Assembly: GCA_036744005.1 (NCBI GenBank)
Contig: DAINOJ010000012.1
Location: 1 to 64,000 of the forward strand
DNA: 64,000 nt
Origin: CALCNS01 sp937897315
GTDB taxonomy: Bacteria > Bacillota > JAAYKD01
Reading direction: 5' to 3'
The notes under the pieces were generated by a model. That model had not been told where the DNA came from. It did no database searches and worked only from the letters and a program-made list of their open reading frames with translations. How positions within the stretch are numbered: the stretch's first letter is position 1; every line of letters starts with the position of its first letter. Below are positions 17,477-25,095 of the stretch, one piece after another. The position numbers were made by a program, and so were the translations under genes.

Positions 17477-18883
17477 ATGGTCTTTTCCAGTTTGTTGTTT
17501 TTGTTTTGCTACTTACCGATTGTTTTAGCCACCTACTACATAATACCTCGGTCTTGGCGTAATGCTTTTTTATTTTTCGCCAGTTTGTTTTTTTATGCCT
17601 GGGGAGAACCGGTTTACATCATAATCATGTTGGTGTCAACGATTTTTGATTATTGCAATGGCTTACTCCTAGGTTTATTTGAAGGTCAAAAGCGCAAGCA
17701 ACAAGCGGTGGTGGCCATGGCGGTGATTGGGAACCTTGCCATATTGGGCTTTTTTAAATATGCGGACTTTGTCCTACAAAATGTAAATTTGCTCCTTGGT
17801 TGGAACATACCTTTATTGAATATTCCTTTACCCATCGGTGTTTCTTTTTACACCTTCCAAACCATGTCGTACAGTATCGATGTCTACCGAAAAGAAGCTC
17901 CGATTCAGCGGAATATCCTGTCCTTTGGTGCGTATGTCGTTCTCTTTCCGCAACTCATTGCCGGACCTATTGTACGATACAAAGATATCGCCGAAGCCTT
18001 GGATCATCGAGTTGAGAACTTAGGTCGCTTTACCGAAGGCATTGAGCGTTTCATGGTCGGCTTAGTTAAAAAAGTGCTTTTAGCGAATAACATTGGCTTG
18101 TTATGGGATAAGGTAAAACTATTGCCCCTATCCGAACAGTCTGTCTTAACCTCCTGGCTAGGCATCTTGGCATTTACTTTCCAAATATACTTTGACTTTT
18201 CGGGGTACTCCGATATGGCAATTGGCTTAGGAAAAATGCTGGGTTTTGATTTTCCCGAGAACTTCAATTTCCCCTACATTAGCAAAAGCATTACGGAATT
18301 TTGGCGTCGCTGGCATATTTCGTTGGGTACCTGGTTTCGAGAATATGTCTACATACCCTTGGGGGGGAATCGAGTTCGTTTATCCCGTCAAATGTTCAAT
18401 ATTTTTGCCGTCTGGGCTTTAACCGGTTTGTGGCATGGAGCCAGTTGGAACTATGTTCTTTGGGGACTTTATTACTTTTTGCTACTCATTATTGAAAAAT
18501 TCTTCTTAGGGAGTTTCCTAAAACGCATACCCTCCGTTTTCTCTGTCGCTTACACGTTGTTTTTTGCCATGTTAGGGTGGGTCATCTTTGCCATAGAAGA
18601 TGTTTCTCAAATCGGAACATATTTAGCAAAATTGTTCGGTTTTGGCGGCGTACCACTGGTCTCCGGAGAGGGTTTGTTTTATGCGACCGCTTATTTACCT
18701 CTTTTACTGATTTGCGCACTCGCTTCCACTCCGTTTTTTGCACGCATGCATTCCCACTTGAAAGTGACTCGACCCATATGGTTAACCCCAGCAACCGTAG
18801 TAGTTTTAGCCTTTTCTTTTCTTTTGAGTACGGCTTATTTGGTGGATTCCACCTATAATCCCTTCTTGTATTTCCGCTTTTAG
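17477..18883 (+). CDS. MBOAT family membrane O-acyltransferase (AlgI/DltB-like)
   Basis: 468 residues with about ten or more hydrophobic helices. MBOAT hallmarks are FPQLIAGPIVRYKDI, FWRRWHISLGTWFREYVYIP and the catalytic-His segment LTGLWHGASWNYVLWGLYY. AlgI-type proteins carry acyl groups across the membrane for O-acetylation of exopolysaccharides such as alginate. The ribosome site is GAGGTG nine bases upstream. The next gene encodes a DHHW/AlgJ-like partner ten bases downstream, a pairing widely seen in Firmicute surface-polymer acetylation loci. The polymer here is not identifiable. Confidence 0.92.
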   Translation: MVFSSLLFLFCYLPIVLATYYIIPRSWRNAFLFFASLFFYAWGEPVYIIIMLVSTIFDYCNGLLLGLFEGQKRKQQAVVAMAVIGNLAILGFFKYADFVLQNVNLLLGWNIPLLNIPLPIGVSFYTFQTMSYSIDVYRKEAPIQRNILSFGAYVVLFPQLIAGPIVRYKDIAEALDHRVENLGRFTEGIERFMVGLVKKVLLANNIGLLWDKVKLLPLSEQSVLTSWLGILAFTFQIYFDFSGYSDMAIGLGKMLGFDFPENFNFPYISKSITEFWRRWHISLGTWFREYVYIPLGGNRVRLSRQMFNIFAVWALTGLWHGASWNYVLWGLYYFLLLIIEKFFLGSFLKRIPSVFSVAYTLFFAMLGWVIFAIEDVSQIGTYLAKLFGFGGVPLVSGEGLFYATAYLPLLLICALASTPFFARMHSHLKVTRPIWLTPATVVVLAFSFLLSTAYLVDSTYNPFLYFRF

Positions 18884-18893
18884 GGAGGGTAAG

Positions 18894-20051
18894 ATGAATA
18901 CAAAAACAGAAACCCTTTACAACAAACTCATTTCTCTGCTTTTTATTGGCATGCTCTTTGGGTTGACGCTTATCAACGTTTTCTGGCCATTTCAAGAATT
19001 CTCTACTTCTGAAAATCGGTTTTTGGCCAAAATGCCGGTTTTTAGCTGGAATAGTCTTCTGGAAGGGCACTTCACTACTGATTTCGAAACCTTCTTAACC
19101 GACCAGTTCCCTTTACGCGAAGTATGGGTATCGGTCAAATCCAATGCAGAACGTTTTATGCAGAAGAAAGAGAACAATGGAGTATATTTTGCTAAGGGTC
19201 GAACCCTAATTGAACGATTTGATGCTCCCAATGTGCACCAAAGCATGAAAAATCTGCAGTCTATACAGGAATTTATGGAGAGAACAACTCTACCGGTTCA
19301 TGTTGGTTGGATTCCCACCGCAGCTGAAATTCAAAAAGAAAACCTTCCTACCTTTGCTTCTCCTTATTCTCAGAGTGACTATATTGAAACCTTGCTACAA
19401 ACCGAACCATCGCACGCTGCCTTTATTTCTACCGAACTTTGGCAGGGATTGCAAAGCCATAGCGAAGAACCCTTGTATTTTGCTACCGACCATCACTGGA
19501 CCATGCTTGGCGCGTTTCGGTTCTATGAAACCTTAATGAGCTATTTCGGTGTGGAAGCATTGGATATTGCGGATTTTCAGCGTGAAATTGTGAGTGAAAA
19601 TTTCTATGGCACTCTCGATGCTAAAGCCGGTGGTGATTATGCTCGCGCTGACCAAATAGAACGTTGGGATGTTATGGGTGATTCTACACCCCCTTTGTTT
19701 GAAGTTTCCATTCCAGATAGTCAGCACGAAGGAACTTCCTTCTATTTCCCTCATCGGCTTGAGGAAAAAGATCAATATACCTATTATTTAGATGGCAATC
19801 ATGCAGTGACGATTCTCAGAAATTTGAATCTACCACAGGGGAGACGCTTATTGCTCATAAAGGATTCTTTTGCTCATGCTCTAGCACCGTTTTTGGTGAA
19901 TCATTTTTCTGAAGTTCATATGCTAGATTTGCGTTATTACAACAAAGAAGTTGATGACTATCTTGTTGATCATAAAATCGATGAGGTTCTTGTTTTATAC
20001 AGCACCCGTCAGTTTGCCACTGATCCCCACTTATTCAAATTGGGAAATTAA
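18894..20051 (+). CDS. DHHW family protein (AlgJ/AlgX-like O-acetyl transfer partner)
   Basis: 385 residues with one N-terminal transmembrane helix (LISLLFIGMLFGLTLINVF) and an extracytoplasmic SGNH-like domain. The family signature TDHHWTMLGAFRFY lies near residue 200, and IKDSFAHALAPFL near 320 supplies the Ser block. DHHW/AlgX-type proteins receive acyl groups delivered by the MBOAT protein and place them on the polymer. It is the last gene of the operon and is followed by a strong terminator. The ribosome site is GGAGGG. Confidence 0.85.
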   Translation: MNTKTETLYNKLISLLFIGMLFGLTLINVFWPFQEFSTSENRFLAKMPVFSWNSLLEGHFTTDFETFLTDQFPLREVWVSVKSNAERFMQKKENNGVYFAKGRTLIERFDAPNVHQSMKNLQSIQEFMERTTLPVHVGWIPTAAEIQKENLPTFASPYSQSDYIETLLQTEPSHAAFISTELWQGLQSHSEEPLYFATDHHWTMLGAFRFYETLMSYFGVEALDIADFQREIVSENFYGTLDAKAGGDYARADQIERWDVMGDSTPPLFEVSIPDSQHEGTSFYFPHRLEEKDQYTYYLDGNHAVTILRNLNLPQGRRLLLIKDSFAHALAPFLVNHFSEVHMLDLRYYNKEVDDYLVDHKIDEVLVLYSTRQFATDPHLFKLGN

Positions 20052-20062
20052 TTTAAGATTTT

Positions 20063-20081
20063 TTATAGAATCCTTCTATAA
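20063..20081. promoter_or_regulatory. Palindrome TTATAGA-N5-TCTATAA upstream of the selenoprotein gene
   Basis: Perfect 7-bp arms with a 5-bp spacer, overlapping the 5' side of the terminator hairpin and 66 bp before the peroxiredoxin start. Its sequence resembles but does not match a PerR/Fur-type box (TTATAATNATTATAA). It could be an operator or simply part of the terminator structure. Confidence 0.35.
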
Positions 20082-20100
20082 CAGGAAGGGTTCTTATTTA
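20067..20100 (+). terminator. Terminator after the DHHW gene
   Basis: Stem AGAATCCTTC / GAAGGGTTCT (one G-T pair) with loop TATAACAG, followed by TATTTATTG, 16 nt past the stop codon. Confidence 0.75.
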
Positions 20101-20121
20101 TTGTTAGAGAAGAGTAACAAT
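20100..20121. repeat. Inverted repeat ATTGTTA-N8-TAACAAT in the peroxiredoxin leader
   Basis: Perfect 7-bp arms, 26 bp upstream of the first strong start codon. It may be a small mRNA leader hairpin or an operator; no factor can be assigned. Confidence 0.35.
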
Positions 20122-20146
20122 GCAAGAAATAAGGAGGTGGTTATTT

Positions 20147-20860
20147 ATGCCAACAGATTTCAAGCCTGGATGCGTTCGTCCAAAGTCCTCGGTTCCTGTA
20201 TCCGAGCCCATACGTGTGGAGGAAAACACCAAAAACAAGGAGGTTATTCCCATGATTAAAGTAGGAGCACCTGCACCGGATTTTGAATTGTCCGGGTATT
20301 TCCAAGGTGGGTTTAAAACCTTCCGTCTTTCCGAATTTAAAGGACAATGGGTTGTCTTATGTTTCTACCCCGGAGACTTTACCTTTGTCTGAGCGACGGA
20401 AGTATCTGCAGTTGCAGATCAATATCCCAAGTTCAAAGAGTTAGGTGTAGAAGTTCTTTCCGTTAGTGTAGATAGCGTCTACGTCCACAAAATGTGGAAC
20501 GACAATGAATTGTCTAAAATGGTTGAAGGCGGCATCCCATTCCCCATGCTTTCCGATTCAGGAGGGAGAGTGGGTACGTTATTCAACGTTTATGATGCCG
20601 ATGCCGGAGTAGAAAACCGTGGCCGCTTCATCATTGATCCCGATGGAATCATTCAAGGTTATGAAGTTCTGACCCCCCCGGTAGGTCGTAATGTATCTGA
20701 AACCATTCGTCAGGTACAAGCCTATCAATTGGTTCGTGAATCCAAAGGCACCAAAGCGACCCCTTCCGGCTGGAAACCTGGTAAGTCGGTGCTTAGCCCA
20801 AGTCCTGAACTGGTTGGAAACGTTTGGAAAGTCTGGAGTGTCAAAGAAGAATCCAAATAA
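20147..20860 (+). CDS. prxU: Selenocysteine-containing peroxiredoxin (PrxU type), UGA at 20390-20392 read as Sec
   Basis: 237 residues when the in-frame TGA at codon 82 is read as Sec. The thiol-peroxidase motif FTFVCPTE of AhpC-like peroxiredoxins appears as FTFV-Sec-ATE, and homology continues without a break on both sides (YPGD before; EVSAVADQYP, GRFIIDPDG, PPVGRN after). The region that carries the resolving Cys in 2-Cys enzymes reads KATPSGWKPG, so no resolving Cys is present. It reduces peroxides using the selenolate. The start at 20147 has AAGGAGG nine bases upstream; an in-frame ATG at 20252 has an equally strong site and would give 202 residues. Automatic callers would split it into two fragments. 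It stands alone between two terminators. Confidence 0.93.
20390..20419 (+). promoter_or_regulatory. Sec UGA codon and bacterial SECIS hairpin
   Basis: The UGA is followed after 11 nt by a perfect hairpin ATCTGC-AGTT-GCAGAT (20404-20419). The apical loop contains GU and begins 17 nt after the UGA, within the distance expected for a SelB-binding bacterial SECIS. The stem lies within coding sequence. Confidence 0.8.
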
Positions 20861-20875
20861 CCCCTCTGTACACAC

Positions 20876-20914
20876 AAAAAGGGTACTAGAATTGATTTCT
20901 AGTACCCTTTTATT
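20876..20914. terminator. Bidirectional terminator between prxU and the GNAT gene
   Basis: Perfect stem AAAGGGTACTAGA / TCTAGTACCCTTT with loop ATTGATT, A-rich on the left and T-rich on the right, between two convergent genes. Confidence 0.9.
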
Positions 20915-21455
20915 ATGCTTTGGGATGCAGCGCTCGCCACTCCTCTTTTAATAAACCATAACTGTATAAATCATGCCGAACGCCGTCACGCAAGACCATT
21001 TGTCTGAGAATTCCTTCGCGTTGAAAACCCACTTTTTCATACAGTGCAACTCCGGCTCGATTAAAAGGGAGAACCATGAGTTGTGCTTTGTGCAATTGCA
21101 TTTCTTCAAATCCATAACGTAGCAGCTCTTGCACACCGGCTTTCCCGTATCCTTTCCCACGCATACTTCTGTCCCCAATCCCTATGAACAACGTCGCTAC
21201 CTGATTGTCTTTATCCCATTCGTCAAAACCCAGCCAGCCGATTAGTTTATCGCTCTCTTTCTCACATAAGGCAAAAACGACAACCTCTTCGCTGCTTAAG
21301 TACCGCATCCATATAGATACCACATCGAGTAATGACATGGCTTTTGGAGGTACATAATCATAGGTGGATAGAAACTCCGTGTCTTGAAGCCAAGAGGATA
21401 TTGCAGGAAAATCTTTGGTTGCCAAAGCGCGCAAATAAACTGGACTCTCCACCAT
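20913..21455 (-). CDS. GNAT family N-acetyltransferase (RimJ/RimL-like)
   Basis: 180 residues of the GNAT fold in the RimJ/RimL-like subgroup. The acetyl-CoA pyrophosphate loop is RSMRGKGYGKAGVQELLRYG near residues 92-111, and the C-terminal half has NRAGVALYEKVGFQREGILR, typical for this subgroup. The acceptor (ribosomal protein N-terminus, small metabolite or antibiotic) cannot be told. ATG with GGAGGTGG upstream. It is 15 nt downstream of the DUF2156 gene, so the two form a small operon reading away from the AAA gene. Confidence 0.85.
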   Translation of the reverse strand: MVESPVYLRALATKDFPAISSWLQDTEFLSTYDYVPPKAMSLLDVVSIWMRYLSSEEVVVFALCEKESDKLIGWLGFDEWDKDNQVATLFIGIGDRSMRGKGYGKAGVQELLRYGFEEMQLHKAQLMVLPFNRAGVALYEKVGFQREGILRQMVLRDGVRHDLYSYGLLKEEWRALHPKA

Positions 21456-21470
21456 GAGGCCACCTCCGTT

Positions 21471-22361
21471 TTATTGTTTCCAGCGTATATAATACTTCTT
21501 GAGCATTTTGATGGGGTTGTAATCCGTCTTCGCTTTTCGCAATCCGGGATCCCCTGCATCTTCCTGACGATTGACAAACTCCATATCGGAGAAATGCGTT
21601 TCCAAAAAATGTTGGTTCAAGTAATTATAGGCCCCTCTTATGGACGCGTCGGCTTTTTCAAAATGAATAATCGCCATTTTGGGGGTTAATCGTTCACCAA
21701 TGGTGAACCCGACCACCTTGTTATCGACATAAAGGGCCATACTTTCCAGACGCAGAGCCTTTAAATTGTTTAAGGTTTCGCTAATGGCTGCCTGCTCTGC
21801 TTGGAGCTCTTCGTCACATAATCCTTTGTTACAAAACCATTCTCGTAACAATGCCAAACACTGATCGTGTACTTCTTGAGAATCGATACTTTTGGTTTCG
21901 AACGAATACAGCCGTTGAAATGCATTCCAATGATTGCGTTTGTTGTGAAAACGCCGCCCGGCCAGTTGTATGAGTTCTTCAACCGAGTAAATATATTCGT
22001 CATCTGCACGATCTGTGATAAGTTCAACCCGATCCCCCATTTGTTCTTTGACATCAAGGGCAAAATACTCATCGACTTCACCAAATAAATAATCAGTAGG
22101 TCGTTGCTGTTGTAAATACTCAATGATTTGAGGTATGTTTTCTTTCTTATAACCACAAGGCATCTGATAATATGACCCGCGTCCCTTTTTGTGGTTGATC
22201 ATAATCAACATATGATCATGAACCGCAAACTCCAGAGCAGTGTAATTCCGCCAGATGTATTGGGTAGCAAAAGAGGTTTCATAGCTTTCACGTTCGTCAA
22301 AACATAAAAACGATTCGAATAAGGCTTTGTCAGAAAGACTCGGCTTCTTCCATGTCAGCAT
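21471..22361 (-). CDS. DUF2156 protein (C-terminal-MprF-like GNAT fold)
   Basis: 296 residues. The region PCGYKKENIPQIIEYL, then DEYIYSVEELIQLAGRRFHNKRNHWNAF, and IIHFEKADASIRGAYNYLNQHF are characteristic of DUF2156. This domain has a double GNAT fold related to the aminoacyl-phosphatidylglycerol synthase part of MprF. Free-standing soluble members have no assigned substrate. Two starts are possible. The inner ATG at 22361 is preferred because it has GGGGAG nine bases upstream, whereas the outer ATG (22379) would be about 10 nt from the predicted transcript start and lacks a spaced ribosome site. Confidence 0.82.
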   Translation of the reverse strand: MLTWKKPSLSDKALFESFLCFDERESYETSFATQYIWRNYTALEFAVHDHMLIMINHKKGRGSYYQMPCGYKKENIPQIIEYLQQQRPTDYLFGEVDEYFALDVKEQMGDRVELITDRADDEYIYSVEELIQLAGRRFHNKRNHWNAFQRLYSFETKSIDSQEVHDQCLALLREWFCNKGLCDEELQAEQAAISETLNNLKALRLESMALYVDNKVVGFTIGERLTPKMAIIHFEKADASIRGAYNYLNQHFLETHFSDMEFVNRQEDAGDPGLRKAKTDYNPIKMLKKYYIRWKQ

Positions 22362-22397
22362 AAAATTAAGACTCCCCATCCTTTTAAATCTTTGCTC

Positions 22398-22426
22398 ATT
22401 ATATCAAATAATAGTTTGCAATACAA
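22398..22426 (-). promoter_or_regulatory. Promoter of the DUF2156-GNAT operon
   Basis: Minus strand TTGTAT (22421-22426), 17-bp spacer, TATAAT (22398-22403). Confidence 0.7.
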
Positions 22427-22431
22427 GGTAT

Positions 22432-23964
22432 TTAACGGTTTCGGTTGTTCAGGGCTTGTAAAAAGTGCTCTTGACTGACCCTTAAAGCAGCAATCTCTTC
22501 TGGACTAATCTCCGGTACGCCGTCTGACATGGAAATCGTAATTTTCTCTCGTATACAGAGCAACCCCGCTTCTCGGCAAAGTGCTGCAAGATCAGCTCCG
22601 CTGTATTGTGGAGTTAACTCTGCCAATCTGGCTAAATCCACATTTCTTTCCAAGGGCATCGCAGCCGTGTGAATGCGTAAGATGTCCAGACGTCCTTCTA
22701 AGTCTGGATACCCCACTTCCAAATGTAGGTCTAACCGTCCAGGACGTTTCAAAGCAGTGTCGACGCTTTGTGGTCGGTTGGTCGTACCGACGACGACAAC
22801 ATTGCCGCGATCGATCAAACCATCCATGAGAGATAACAGCTGAGAAACGGCCACCGCTTCATAGTTCAGTGTTACTTGGTCTCTGTTCGGTGTGAGCGCA
22901 TCTACCTCATCGAATAAAATAACAGACGGGGCCTTAGCTTTTGCTTCTTCAAAGATTTTTCGTAAATTGGATTCGGTTTCACCGTGCCACTTGGAGATGA
23001 GTTCCGGCCCATTGATAAAAATGAAATGCGCTTGACATTCATTGGCCAACGCTTTCGCAATGAGCGTTTTTCCTGTACCCGGCGGACCATAGAGAAGGAT
23101 TCCTCGATGGGGTGTAATACCCATATGAGTAAACAACTGTGGCATCTTTAAGGGCAACTCTACACTTTCACGCACTTGAGCAATGACCGAATCAAGACCC
23201 CCGATTTGATGATATCGCACGGGAGGGATATCTCTGTCTAATGTGCTCCCGGAGGGAAGTGCGTTTGCAACTTTCTCTGAGGTCTCGCTTCTCACCGGTT
23301 TTGATGGTGGTGCACTTCGAGAACCCGATTGTTTTTTTTCGACCCCTATGATTTGAAAACGACCTTTAACCCATCCTTGTTTATACACCCAAGATTCGTC
23401 TTTCTGAGGGTCAATGCGATTGGGTAGTTGACGTATGATATCATCAATCGCCGAGCCGTCCAAAAGAGGACAAAAGCGGGCATTGCTTTTTTCTAAGTAA
23501 TAATTGATTCGCTGGCGTAGTTTAATCTTGTCCACAATAAAGATTTTGTCTTTATTCATACTGCCAAACTGGAACCATCCGAGGTGATTTGCCTCAGAAA
23601 TGGGTATAAATCGGCATGGAAACAAGGGAGCAAAACCCGATGAACCGGTGGTATCACCATAACACCACTCTTTATTACCTAAGCGCAACCCTTCTTGAAA
23701 ACAATCAAGGGTCTCTTGCACAGAATCGAAGGGGATTTCCACTCCGTCCAGTACATGCTGACTGCCTTTCCAATTGCGAACCAACGACCATAAGGTGCGA
23801 TAGGGTTCCAACTCCTCCGGTATCGCAAAGGTTGCTGAATATCGCAGCCCCTCTGCTCCGTTGATTTCCGTCATGTTTTTTTGACCCTGCGCAATCGCCA
23901 AAGCTTGACCCAAATTTGGGCTAATACTGGCAGGAAATAGAACCGTTAACATCAATCGGCGCAT
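22432..23964 (-). CDS. AAA+ ATPase with single CDC48-like module and unrecognised N-terminal domain
   Basis: 510 residues. The C-terminal half is one classic AAA module: Walker A GPPGTGKT (293-300), Walker B VILFDEVDAL (about 348-357), Arg finger region KRPGRLD, and the lid with YSGADLAALCREAGL. Residues 1 to about 210 match no domain I know and contain Cys88, Cys101, Cys117 and Cys165. A Ser/Pro-rich linker (about 211-248) joins the two parts. Single-module CDC48-like proteins act as unfoldases whose N-domain chooses substrates. The gene is not next to a protease. ATG with AAGGAAG upstream. Confidence 0.82.
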   Translation of the reverse strand: MRRLMLTVLFPASISPNLGQALAIAQGQKNMTEINGAEGLRYSATFAIPEELEPYRTLWSLVRNWKGSQHVLDGVEIPFDSVQETLDCFQEGLRLGNKEWCYGDTTGSSGFAPLFPCRFIPISEANHLGWFQFGSMNKDKIFIVDKIKLRQRINYYLEKSNARFCPLLDGSAIDDIIRQLPNRIDPQKDESWVYKQGWVKGRFQIIGVEKKQSGSRSAPPSKPVRSETSEKVANALPSGSTLDRDIPPVRYHQIGGLDSVIAQVRESVELPLKMPQLFTHMGITPHRGILLYGPPGTGKTLIAKALANECQAHFIFINGPELISKWHGETESNLRKIFEEAKAKAPSVILFDEVDALTPNRDQVTLNYEAVAVSQLLSLMDGLIDRGNVVVVGTTNRPQSVDTALKRPGRLDLHLEVGYPDLEGRLDILRIHTAAMPLERNVDLARLAELTPQYSGADLAALCREAGLLCIREKITISMSDGVPEISPEEIAALRVSQEHFLQALNNRNR

Positions 23965-23999
23965 ACATTTCTTCCTTTCAGAAAATTTGCGATTTCACT

Positions 24000-24027
24000 T
24001 TGCAAAGTAGACATCCTTGTATATAAT
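24000..24027 (+). promoter_or_regulatory. Promoter of the degV-like gene
   Basis: TTGCAA (24000-24005), 16-bp spacer, TATAAT (24022-24027), about 30 bp before the start codon. Confidence 0.75.
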
Positions 24028-24057
24028 AGAATGAGATTCGGCAAAGGAGAGATGAAG

Positions 24058-24891
24058 ATGAGGATACGTATCTTAGTAGACAGTACTTGCGATCTACCCC
24101 AAGAATTCGTGCAAAAATGGAATATTGGGGTTGCACCTTTGTTTGTACAATTGGGAAAGGATAGCTATCAGGACGGGCTCGATTTAAGTGTCGATGAATT
24201 CTATCGCTGGTGCAGAACCCATACGGAATTACCGAAAACAGCTCAACCTTCTGTGGGAATCTGCGAGAAACTCATTCGCGATAGCTTGGACGAATACGAT
24301 CATGTGCTGTGCATGACTATATCTTCTTCGCTTTCCGGTACCCTTCAAGCTTTCCGCATTGCCTCAGAAGCGTATGAGGGTCGAGTTACTCTGTTCGATA
24401 CCTTATCCGGTTCCCTAGGATTTGCTCTACTCATACTTCACGCTGCCGAATTGATTGAGAAGGAATTCAGTATCCCGGAAATTCTCTTGGAATTACAGAA
24501 TTACCGGCAACAGTTAAAAGTGATGGTGGCTCTAGACACACTGGAATATGCGGTGAAGGGCGGTCGAGTGTCTCGATTATCTTATTTTGCCGCCAACATG
24601 CTTTCGATAAAACCTATTGTGCATGTAGACTACGATGGTTATGTCAAAGTGATTGAAAAAGCACGTAGCGAGAGTCGCGCTTTAAGATATTTAGTCAATG
24701 CCATGAAAGAAAAATACGGCAGCGCCCGTCCTCCGCGTATTGGTATCGCCCACGGCGATAGCGAAGAGCGTATGCAAGCCCTTGTGCAAATGATTCGAGA
24801 AGAACTAAACCCCACAGAGATCATTTATTCTCAAATTGGCCCAGTCATAGGAACCTATGCCGCTCCCGGTGCATTGTTGATTGCTTTTTAG
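24058..24891 (+). CDS. DegV family fatty-acid-binding protein (FakB-like)
   Basis: 277 residues from the third in-frame ATG, which has AAAGGAG eight bases upstream. The N-terminus (ILVDSTCDLPQEFV), the ligand-binding TISSSLSGTLQAF and YAVKGGRVSRLSY are diagnostic for DegV. Members bind a fatty acid for phosphorylation by FakA in the use of exogenous fatty acids by Firmicutes. No fakA is in the window, so that role is by family only. Single gene with its own promoter. Confidence 0.9.
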   Translation: MRIRILVDSTCDLPQEFVQKWNIGVAPLFVQLGKDSYQDGLDLSVDEFYRWCRTHTELPKTAQPSVGICEKLIRDSLDEYDHVLCMTISSSLSGTLQAFRIASEAYEGRVTLFDTLSGSLGFALLILHAAELIEKEFSIPEILLELQNYRQQLKVMVALDTLEYAVKGGRVSRLSYFAANMLSIKPIVHVDYDGYVKVIEKARSESRALRYLVNAMKEKYGSARPPRIGIAHGDSEERMQALVQMIREELNPTEIIYSQIGPVIGTYAAPGALLIAF

Positions 24892-24953
24892 TTTTTTTGG
24901 CGCGAAAGAAGCCGTACTTTATATTATACACCAGATTGAAACAAGAGAAAGTC

Positions 24954-24982
24954 TTGTAGATAAATTTTTTCTATGCTATAAT
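24954..24982 (+). promoter_or_regulatory. Strong promoter upstream of the aldo/keto reductase gene
   Basis: TTGTAG (24954-24959), 17-bp AT-rich spacer, consensus TATAAT (24977-24982). The predicted start site near 24989 lies about 107 nt before the coding start. Confidence 0.8.
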
Positions 24983-24994
24983 AATAGAGTGAAG

Positions 24995-25025
24995 AAAAGC
25001 CATTCTGTTTAAAGGAGTGGCTTTT
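24995..25025 (+). terminator. Leader hairpin with T-tract (possible attenuator) before the aldo/keto reductase gene
   Basis: 11-bp stem AAAAGCCATTC / GAGTGGCTTTT (one G-T pair) followed by TTC. It begins only a few bases after the predicted transcript start. It could end most transcripts early or protect the 5' end of the mRNA. Confidence 0.5.
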
Positions 25026-25095
25026 TCGCTGTACGAAGGGTTTTTTCCCGAGTAGAACGAATATTATAGTAATTAAGGAAAGGAAGTGACACTAT

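Noticed and set aside
20120..20392. Separate short ORF ending at UGA 20392 and a second ORF from 20492
   Set aside because: They are the two halves of one selenoprotein gene; homology runs straight through the UGA.
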